Below are positions 55,601 through 64,000 of a DNA stretch of 64,000 bases, one piece after another; the stretch's first letter is position 1, and every line of letters begins with the position of its first letter. The stretch covers positions 2,164,055-2,228,054 of the forward strand of contig NC_018213.1 in NCBI RefSeq assembly GCF_000219625.1, in the 5' to 3' direction. A program made the position numbers and the translations under genes. The notes beneath the pieces were generated by a model. It was not told the origin of the DNA, did not search any database, and was given only the letters and a program-made list of their open reading frames with translations. Origin of the DNA: Zymoseptoria tritici IPO323. Its lineage: Eukaryota; Ascomycota; Dothideomycetes; Mycosphaerellales; Mycosphaerellaceae.

Positions 55601-57900
55601 CTAACTATCTATATTACTACCTTCTCGAGGGCTACGGGGATAGGGAAGTTCTTGCACTGCTAGGCCTTATAAGGAATCGTACGGATCTCTACTAGTAGGG
55701 AAACATCCTCGTTAAGGCGACCGACATATAAGAAATCCTAAGTAAGAGACTTCTCTCGTCGGAAGAGACAGGTATAAAAAAGCTCGAGTTCTTTCGGCTT
55801 TAGTTCGATTATAGTCTTAAAGCTGTTTATACGTTTAGGGGTAAGTCTCGAACCCTTCTCGATATCGGAAAACTTAGGGATAAGGTACTTGTTATCCTAG
55901 GGGTGCGTGCTCGGTATAAGTTTAGCCTTATTTTTAAGACATCTCTGCCGCTAGTTAAAAGTACTACTAGGGGGCTTGCTGCCAGTGTCGTAAATACTAC
56001 TATTAACGGGTCTAATCTTGTCCGCCTTGCGTTTGTATATAGTATATACATTCGGAGCGGATCCTGTCTCCTATTCCGCTTTACGCTAGAGGTAATCTAA
56101 CTAGAGAATATCCGCCTACTTAATAAGTAGCGACGCTACTCGAGCTTATAAGGGGGTTTCCTAGACTATATCCGAGGGATTAAGGGTGTATTTTGTCAAA
56201 GTAATAGTCCGGAACTCCTCCTAAGCCCTTACTTTATCCTAGGTGCTAAGGAAATGTTTGCTAGACCCGGGGTCTAGGAAAGGTTTCGGGTCGACTTCGA
56301 CTAGCAGCCTCGTTCCGGACGACTATAAGTAATCCTCCGGATAGTTAAATAATGCTACCGCGTTACCGGGGTGTCGGCAGCCTACTCGTTTCCCGACTCC
56401 TCGGGCTTAGTCGTATAAAATGCCTCGGTCGGACCGTACCTGTCTCCGTATCCCTTAACTCTAGTAAAGGTAATCGTTGTTCTATCCGGTGTCGCGATTG
56501 TGCACTCGAGGGACCCGTCGTCGCAGTTTACAGATCTAAGCCGTACCTATCTAGTCTATAGTTAGCCGAGAAGGAAAGGTACAGTCCGTATAACAAGAAA
56601 CGACGAGTAGGTAAGAACTCCTATAACCTTAATTAGTACCCGCTCTGCAATACCTAGGAAATCTGCATAGCTACTAACCGTATTTATCTGTATTAGCTAG
56701 CAGGTGCGTATACTAACACCCGCTCGCTTTACCGTAGACTAGCTTATAATGTTCCCTTTAGATCCCTCGTTAATTATAGCACGACGCTCCCTATGTCGTT
56801 TTAGACCGACAATGCATTCTACAACGGGCGAAGGTACAATAATATAGTCTCGGTCGTTAAAGGACAACCTCGCGTCCTTAGGGTCTTCGTATAGGTCCTG
56901 TATTAGTCTCGGGGGCATCGTAACATATAGCTCCTTAATTATAGGACCGAGGAAAGTAGGGTTATCGTCTTCTATCTCTTCTACGAACCTATTGCGTATA
57001 TAAAATCTAGAGGGCAGGATGTGCTTAGCGGTAGCACTGCTAAGTTTAAACTCGACTCGTACCCCGTAAGAACGAAGCGGCTCGTCTATATCGTACTAGT
57101 ATGCTGTAGTAGTAGCAATGTTGTCCTCCTTAACGATAATCGACAGCCCGGCTTCCTTAGCAGCTATTGCGAAGTCTTCTTAGTTCCGAGCATAGCGCTT
57201 AAGAAGTCCCCTAGCTACGGTAGGCGAGGTAGCGAGAAGCTCCCTAATAGGGATATTAGACGGCTGCGCTAGTATCCTGTCGAGCAGCACCTTTTCTATG
57301 TTAAGCCGCTCTCGAAGGTAAATGTCCCTTCTCTGCGCACCCTTTCTAGTCGTAGTAGGCTTCTAGTTCTTCTTTTTCTTAAGCAGCGGGGGGTTAACGA
57401 AGCCCTAAGAAGGAGGGGTAGGATCTAGATCTATGCCTCTAGTAGGGTCCTAGGTCTGGCTGTCGTTTGCGGACTGCGGCTAGTTACCGGTATTAAATAT
57501 ACTATTACTAGTAAGAGTGCCTTATGTCGACTGCGAGCCTTCTTTAACTACCTTTATATACTCTTCCGTATTAGGGATCTTGCGGGCATCGATCTTAATA
57601 GATACTGTCTTCTTTAGCTTTATAACACGACTAGTATTATTACTCGGCTTAGCGGCTAGCTCCTTTCCCTTAGTTGTGCTCGTTAGCCTAGTCGTAGCGT
57701 TCGTAGATAGAGAGTTAGTACAGATCTAATTTACATAGGGGGCACGAGGGTCTCGCTTATTAATATATACTAGATTATTAGGAACCGTGCTTCTAGCGAC
57801 GATGTTGCACTAGTTTCTATTTATGTTCGTCGCTAGTGCGGGTCCTATAGGGGGACCTAAGCCTTAGCCTAGGTAACTAGGTTAAGCTAGTAACGAGGGT
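52640..57900 (-). pseudogene. Gypsy Pol polyprotein (protease, RT, RNase H, integrase), RIP-inactivated
   Basis: On the minus strand the domains follow the Ty3/Gypsy order. A retropepsin-like stretch RRAIINEGSKGNIIS (about 56760) has the Asp of the usual D[GS]G triad read as Asn. The reverse transcriptase has FRHIGIPIGGTNSVA and the catalytic PFLDDIRVKGLRTTY (about 55130; FLDD form of YxDD), then the RNase H region. Integrase shows a zinc-finger part (LYKQVRDFVGKCPKCLLRSS, about 53780), the core (HVDIVYVNSSGS, RIFFNRGPKNYGD, ISAYYPKVNGLVERRYPNIL, DRTTVRRSTGCT) and a C-terminal KGPYRVISISLDTSTYKIVE (about 52960). Many stops are TAG/TAA. The exact start and the Gag-Pol junction were not resolved. 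Confidence 0.85.
56254..56284. repeat. Palindrome copy 5 (TGTTTGCTAGACCC/GGGTCTAGGAAA)
   Basis: Lies between the protease and reverse transcriptase blocks. Confidence 0.75.
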
Positions 57901-58079
57901 GCAGAGTTTAAGGTTAGTAGAACAGGGCTAGGAACAAGTATAGGGTTAAGAGGTATACTTAGTACACGTGTCCGAGGAGCAAAGGCAGCTATAGGTAGTT
58001 TATAAGCTAGCTAGTACTTCTTAGTATCCTCGAGATTCGCGTCGGTAGGCTAAGTAATAGCCCTTCCCTATGCTTTCTC

Positions 58080-59690
58080 GATAGCGGGAGCTATTATCCA
58101 GAGCTTAGGCTAATCCGGCTAGTTTCTAAACTGCACCTTTCGTCTGTTAACATTACCTTCTCGTCCAATATACTACTTCTTTTTACTGTTGTAGTATGTC
58201 TAGCCCGCACTTAGGAGGTAGTTTATATACTTACATTTGTAAACACTATAACCGGGTTTAAAGCAATAAAAGCATATATACTTAGAGGTTTCCTAGTAGA
58301 AGGGGTTCGAGCTACTAGACGACTAATAGGGCACTAGTCTAGGTCTAGCGATATTATACAAGTAGTACTTAGGAGAATTAGGGGTGTTATCGGTATATAG
58401 CGTAGCTATATAAGACTTCGGAAAGTCTCTAGGTAGATTAACAGCTATATATGCACTTCTCTTAGCTCTTGCACGCTTAATCTTAGTAATAGTTATCTTA
58501 GAAAGCTTTTTAGATAGGTCCTCTATATCCGGCAGCTTCTCTTTTAGTATGCGTAACGACTAGACTCTATTGTTCGATATATCTAGCTTCGGATACCTCT
58601 TCTTAGTCTAGTTAACAAGCTAGCTAGTAACCTGGCTCTTACCCTTGCCGTACAACTCCTAGTAAGCTATGCGGCTTGTAACGTACTTAAGTGTCGTATC
58701 GTATAATAGAGGAAGCTAAGTATAGGAGGCTAGGTTCGAGACGTCTACTTCGAGCTTGTTTATAATTTCCTATCCTACCTTAGAGGGCAAGCCTTTAAGG
58801 AAGAGGTAGTATCGAGCAACTTCGTTACATTATTTAAGAGGTATCCTTTTCGAGACTACTTTAAATATTATAACGTACTAACGTAGGTTATCCTTTTATC
58901 TAGAGACATCCTAGACTCTTTCCTTTGCGCATAGCTCTTTAAGGAAAGGGAGGCTATACTTATATACCTAGCTATTATAGCACTAATAGTAAGAAAGAGC
59001 CTCTTCCTTAAAAGCTTCGTAGTTTTCGCTGTCGAAGCCTAAAAGACTCTCGAGCTAAGCTCGAACATCCGGTACCGAGTATCGAGCAGCAAGTCGGATC
59101 CTTTCCCTATTAGGAGTGCGTAATCCTTTAAAGTACGAATCGAAGAAGTCGGCTATAGTCTAGAAGAAAGTTGAGGCATCCTTACTATCGAAGGATAAAG
59201 TACTAGGCTCTCTAGGGAAGGGTACGCGACTACAGTAAGTAGGGGCTCTATTATTACGAGTAGCCGCGGTAAGGGTAGTAATAAGATCTACGATATTTAT
59301 ATTAGTAGGCTAGGGAGCGGGAACTATACTATAGGTCGCTATAGTAGTAATCCCTTTAGCTTAAGGGAGAGCCTTATTAGTCGACCCTTTAGTCGAATTA
59401 GTCGCAAAGCGAGCTAATAGAATCCTATTACTATCGCGGAAGGCGCGAGCATCGGAAGGTACCTAGATAGGGCTATTAGTTCCGAAAGCCTCGCTAGTAC
59501 TTAGGGTGTTACGGAGAATCTCCGAAGGAGTATTAAGATAGCTACGACGGGAGGGTCCGTCCGGGCCGTTATTAAGAGTATTATTAGAAAATATCGTAAT
59601 AGCGATATACAGCTTAGTGTCGCAAATAGGGAAATAGGAAGTAAGGAGTGTAGATACGTATTCGGAAGGCGTATAGGAAAAGGTTAGTAA
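58080..59690 (-). pseudogene. Gypsy Gag protein, RIP-inactivated
   Basis: Minus-strand frame with a capsid-like helical region (LSFDSKDASTFF, IADFFDSYFKGLRTPNRERI, AARYSVPDVRA, LLGFDSENYEAFKEEALSYY, about 59210-58970). Near the C-terminus there is one zinc knuckle, CFYCFKPGYSVYKC (about 58280-58240). It is CX2CX4HX4C with the His now Tyr, as RIP would give from CAC/CAT. It precedes Pol on the same strand. Start is near 59690, just after one copy of the palindrome. Confidence 0.75.
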
Positions 59691-59741
59691 GTCGTCGTCG
59701 ATACCGGAGCGGCGGGAGTAGGCTATTTAAAGCTCTCGAGG

Positions 59742-59771
59742 GTTTGCTAGACTATTAGTCTAGGAAACATT
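59742..59771. repeat. Palindrome copy 6 (GTTTGCTAGAC/GTCTAGGAAAC)
   Basis: Lies just upstream of Gag. Confidence 0.8.
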
Positions 59772-59799
59772 GTTGCTGCTAGTAGTGCACTACAGCTAA

Positions 59800-61555
59800 T
59801 TATGCCGTTTACATATAGTCTAGGGCTATATTTAATAGTCTCCTTAGTATAGGCAGGGTATAATTATATGTTCTAGGTACGTAGGACGGCTAAGTATCTA
59901 GAAACTCGGGAATAAGGCGGGATTACTTCTCGTGCGGTGTAAAAGAGTCCAGGGTAGGGAAATAAGGACTAGGGATGCGTCTAGGGTCCGTAGCTCGGTA
60001 TTATTTGTTTACCAGACCCTCTTCCTAATTTAGTCTAGGAAACATCGCATCCTCGAAAGATCGCACTTCTTGGACTTTTCTAGCTAGCTAGAGCCGAGAA
60101 CTACACATCGCATTCTCGTACCGAGAACCTAGTGTCGGTAGATCTAGGTAGGGTTTATATGCTTCCTAGTTCTAGTACAGGGTTCGTAGCGATATTATCT
60201 ACTATTGCCTCGGAAAGTAACACCGAGGAGCGGTCGGGCGATTAGTACGATAGGGCGACGTTTCTTAGGGTATTCGCGACGCCTACGCTATAATAGCTAG
60301 TTAGTCCCGTTTCTTATAGCTATTCTATCGAGAGCGCGGGACGGCTTACGTAACCGAGTATTCTCTAATATCTAGCATATCTATTATAGCTACTACGGCA
60401 GTCGGTGAAGTTTTCTAGGTACTTAAGGGCTCTTTTTCTACCCTATTTCTCTTTCTTTTCTTTACGAGCGCCTCGTATAGGGTTTACCGCACACCTAGCG
60501 TACCTACCTTAGCAGGTAGTCGGGCATAGGAAAAGCTATAGCTGTACGATTTTGGCCCTAGGAGGCTTGTTTTTACCCTATTTTGCATCCGCTAGAGTTA
60601 ATATTATCTCCGTAGCAGTGTCGCGTTTTAAAGGCGTGCAGCTAAGCTCGGTAGCGTAGTCGTTCGTACAGGTGTAGGAGCGATAATCTCTAATGTCTAT
60701 TATGTCTATTATAACTTTTACCGCGACCGGTGCGATATTCTAGGTACTTAAGGGGGCATATTCACTTGCTCGTCCTTCTTTTTCGGAGCATGTAGGGCAC
60801 TGCGGGCCGCTAAATAAGAGATAAAATGCGGTCGCTGCTCGTCTCGCTTACCTTTACCGGTAGGTAGTCGGGCATAGGAAAAGCTATAGCAGTACGATTT
60901 TTAGGCCTAAGAGGCTTCTTTTTACCCTAAATCGCGCCTATTGTAGTCGATATGCTCTCCGCTATAGCGTCGCGCTTTAAAGGCGTACATCCGAGTCCGG
61001 TAGCGCGGTTGTATACATTAGTACGAGAGCGCTTTATACCGAGCCTCTATACGATATTAGTGTCCCTTTTTTATATACTCTTTTGCTCCCTCGGTTTCTT
61101 CCTTCTCCTTCTTAGGCTGTATCGACGAGCTGCTCGGCGTAGGGTGTACAGCTCGGTAGGGCATAGGGAATATGTCTATATATTCGTATATTTAGGGTGT
61201 ATTCGGTAGTAGATCTAGCAATATGTACATAGCAATTTGTATATTAAGGTAGGGTATATTCGGTAGTAGATCTAGTAATGTGTATATAGCGATTTGTACA
61301 TTAAGGTACTTTATATTTTAAACTTAGACTTTAATCTTAGGTACTTAAGCCTACTACCCTAGCTAAGGGGCAGAGGTATATCGTAATCCTTTCTTCGAGG
61401 GAGGGTATTCGTCGTATACGTTATAAGTACTCGTAAGGCGACCGGCGCTATTGTCGAGGTCGTAGCTACTCCGTACTTCCACACTACTACCTATCCTTTA
61501 TATATCCTCCTTCTCCGCTTTCGCGAAGGAAGGAGTCTTATATCGTCTACTAAAA
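59800..61555 (-). other. Long leader of the Gypsy element with internal direct repeats
   Basis: About 1.8 kb between 5' LTR and Gag without a supported gene. Two related segments of about 280 bp (about 60415-60700 and 60740-61020) share TAGTCGGGCATAGGAAAAGC and further blocks. A 57-bp unit with GGTAGTAGATCTAG is duplicated in tandem at about 61195-61310. Confidence 0.7.
60005..60045. repeat. Palindrome copy 7 (TTGTTTACCAGACC/GTCTAGGAAACA)
   Basis: Lies in the leader; longer loop. Confidence 0.7.
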
Positions 61556-61859
61556 TGTAAGGGGGGAACTTCTAAAGGTTCCGATCTCCCGCGGATAGTA
61601 GTAGTACAGACGTATAGAGTAGTATAGGGGGCAAAAAGGGCGGTAAACTATATAATTAGAGTAAAAGGTAGGGGGGGCAAAAGAGGTAGTATTAAGTGCT
61701 CTGTACTGTTGGGCCTCGTATGCGTGTCGAAGGTCCTTCCGGAGGTGCTAGTAGTCGGTGTCTTATCTCCTCCGTAGGTGTCTTAATGCTCCTCCGACCT
61801 ATATACGAAGCTAAAGCTAGATACAGACTATACGTAATAGTGCGATATTCCCTACTACA
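61556..61859 (-). repeat. 5' LTR of the Gypsy element
   Basis: 304 bp, ends TG...CA, pairs with 48082-48382. Next to it on the inner side is the minus-strand TTTTAGTAGACGATATAAG, the expected place of a primer-binding site; I could not match a tRNA. Confidence 0.92.
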
Positions 61860-61863
61860 CTAG

Positions 61864-63960
61864 ATACGGAGAGGGAGTTGCTTCGTTAATCGGCTCGTAA
61901 AGAATAATTATCGGAGAGGAATTCGTCTATTTAGTACTTAAGCGGCGTAGCCCTTAGGGCTATCGTACTAATTACAAAATAATAATTTTACGGAGACGTC
62001 TAATTTCTATAGATTCCTAAGCTATGTTCCGGTTATAATCGTTCGTTTAGTCTGTCTATCGTAGAACTTATACTAACCGGTATCTAATTTGTACTTCGTA
62101 CCGCCTTTATAAATTATAGCGACGGATAGTAGATTAACGGACATTTAAGGGACGTAGAGTACGCCTTATAGCGCGATTGTTTGCGTACTATCTAGCTGTT
62201 ATATAGTAAGTTCTACCGTACCTCTACCGATAGTAAAGAAGCTAGTTCCGTAGCCTTCTATCTCGATCTTACGTTTAAAGGGCTTATATGTTTTAAACAT
62301 CTCGCGCTAGTAGTAGACGTATATTAAATAGCCTAAATTAATTACCTAGTCTAATTAACTAAGGTCTACGTCTTCGACTTATACGCGTAAGGTATTTAGT
62401 TTAATCGCGGTAAAGGCTTAGATACGGAGCTTATTTAGACTACGGCGTACTCTAGCTAGTTATTCTAATAGGGTAGGAGAGGTACCCTTGTTCGCTAAGA
62501 ATGTATATATTCCCGCCTTAGATAGGCCGGACATTATTCTTATAGCGGGTTTGTCCTTCCTAATTTGCTCCTTATCGTCGTCGTCGTTAGAGACATTATT
62601 AGTAATACTAGCTAGGTATGTTCTACCTTTTCTTATTTAATTAGAAGGCGGGCGAGAGGGTCGCTCTATACGCTAACGCTTGTCTAGCCGGCCTAAGTCT
62701 TCCTTATTTAGAAGGTAAGGAAATTAACTAAAACACGCCCCGTTAGTATACGAAGGAGTACTATTCCTATTATAAATTAAACAGGGTACGTTAAAGTTAC
62801 CCTTTAATTAACTACTTAGATACGGTTTTACCGTATTATAATCGGGCGTAATGTACGACGTACGCGGTAGCCTTAGTCCGTCGCGCTTTCTCTTCTAGAG
62901 GTTAAACCTCTATAGGCGTACTACGTACGCTATACTAATTTCGCCTTAACTTTACATCGAGAAGTATTTAGCTCGGGCGCGACCTTCGAGTTTACTAAAG
63001 GTAAGGTCGCTACCGGTACTAGCACTAGCGATACTATATATCTCGGTAACTATGTCTATCTAGTCGGCGAAGGTTAGTCTAAGAGTAGAGGTAAATAGAA
63101 GGATTTTATACGCTTCGTTATACTACGCGGTATATAGTAGTCGATTATACTCCTCGATTAGACGATTAAATTCGAGAACGAATATTAAGTAGTCGGCGAC
63201 GGAGTCGAGAGTTAACGCCTATATCTCGCGATACTTAAGAATTGTTATAAACGCGCCCGAGGGTATATAGTCTAATTTAAGGACTATAAGCACCGCCTTA
63301 ACTATTAGGAGGTTTTTAACCTTATCGGAGAGGCGCTTTATACATTACGATACGATGTAGCCGTAGAGTACTTCGTTAACCTTTTCGTACTCGGCTAGTA
63401 TAATTATATAGTCGTTATATTTATTAATATCGTCTACATTCTCGGGGAGAATTAGAGCTATACCTTTAATATAAGGCTCGTTTAGTAGGGGTACTCGTAG
63501 TCCTATATTAAAGAATTTAACTATTCCTATACGCTTTACTATATTTCGATAGTCGTCGTAGAAGGACGACTAATTTTCTAGTCCCTCGAGGAGAGGAACT
63601 ATATCGAAAACTTTACTATCTCCGTAGATGTCCTTTTATACTTTTCGCTATTCTAGTAAGTAGCGAGTAATTCGCTTAGCGACTACTCTTAAGGCAGGCG
63701 CTATTATTGTTGTTACGCGTCTATTACGCGGTCGTATGTCGGAAAAGGTCGAGGTAGACCTTCTTACTCCCTTAGGGAGTAGATCGGAGTTTAGTATGTC
63801 GTCGGCGTCGCTACTATTACTTAGATCGCTAGGTTCGGCGCCGGGTTTAGCGAGGAGTGTTCCGCTAGTTTCTTCTTTAACGTTACTATTAGAGTCTAAG
63901 TCTAATAAGGATATAGTTTATATAGCGTCCGTAGATGTTATGTCCTTTTAAGGAAGATCG
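61864..63960 (-). pseudogene. Copia-type Gag and protease/pre-integrase remnant, truncated
   Basis: The minus-strand frame enters from the window end. Its Gag-like part (KVFDIVPLLEGLEN, KRIGIVKFFNIGLRVPLLNE, DKVKNLLIVKAVLIVLKLDY, LDSVADYLIFVLEFNRLIEE) covers about 63620-63120. Then comes the Copia protease to pre-integrase stretch (MFKTYKPFKRKIEIEGYGTS, IGRGTVELTI, GVLYVP-stop-MSVNLLSVAI, KGGTKYKLDTG, about 62310-62050). After about 61864 the Gypsy element interrupts it. The expected continuation on the other side (below 48078) reads as a different gene on the opposite strand, so the Copia was already truncated or the junction is complex. All stops are TAG/TAA. Confidence 0.7.
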
Positions 63961-64000
63961 GTAGTTAAAGTATTTGTAGCCTCGGTACGGCGCTTAGATT

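Larger units (their letters stand above)
48082..61859 (-). mobile_element. Ty3/Gypsy LTR retrotransposon, 13,778 bp, minus orientation
   Basis: Two LTRs (48082-48382 and 61556-61859) share their ends and nearly all their sequence. Order on the minus strand is 5' LTR (right), leader with direct repeats, Gag with a zinc knuckle, protease, reverse transcriptase, RNase H region, integrase with zinc finger, a long extra frame, a polypurine tract (AGGAGGGGGACAGA at 48396-48383) and 3' LTR (left). The polypurine tract next to the left LTR independently fixes the orientation. It is much longer than usual Gypsy elements (5-8 kb) because of the extra frame and long spacers. All frames carry RIP-type stops. 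It cut into older transposon DNA. Confidence 0.92.

Overview
The window looks like an accessory region of a filamentous ascomycete (Pezizomycotina; Dothideomycetes is my best guess, not proven). Host genes have short 50-110 nt spliceosomal introns and small secreted proteins. The repeats carry the signature of repeat-induced point mutation (RIP): broken frames stop almost only at TAG/TAA where Gln or Trp codons are expected, TpA is in excess, and CpA/TpG is scarce.

Layout. 92-611: a spliced small secreted protein gene. 880-18472: one 17.6-kb nested mobile block with 20-bp hAT-type terminal inverted repeats (TIRs) and a perfect 8-bp target-site duplication (TSD; GCATAAAG). It holds a hAT transposase (15815-18224), a Helitron Rep/helicase (about 14380-9584, minus), a MYND zinc-finger frame, three unrecognised decayed frames, a 48-bp tandem array and two tRNA-like repeats. 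18481-22861: single-copy DNA with one intact seven-exon MFS transporter of the anion:cation symporter type. 22862-32259: a GNAT acetyltransferase gene split by two independent hAT elements (23753-26669, TSD ATCCAAGC; 26985-31870, TSD TCGTCGGG). A 0.8-kb retroposon-like repeat sits just before its start codon, and a second copy sits inside the second hAT; each copy has a 12-bp TSD. 32260-40530: mostly unmutated DNA with a decayed APH-type kinase gene, an ankyrin-repeat fragment, a secreted protein with seven GHHPPG repeats, and a 126-bp minisatellite upstream of that gene. 40530-64000: heavily RIP-mutated transposons. These include an integrase-core frame (47160-48077), a 13.8-kb Ty3/Gypsy element with 301-304 bp LTRs (48082-61859, minus strand), and a Copia gag/protease fossil (61864-63960, minus).

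The most striking points are these. Two separate hATs hit the same GNAT gene, and removing each together with one TSD copy restores the frame exactly. A two-copy retroposon-like family has clean 12-bp TSDs and an (AAAC)n-type tail. The Gypsy element is oversized, with a long third reading frame downstream of integrase and seven copies of one palindrome in or beside its inter-frame spacers. Intact host functions visible here are transport, two secreted proteins and possibly one membrane protein; the mobile elements appear inactivated.
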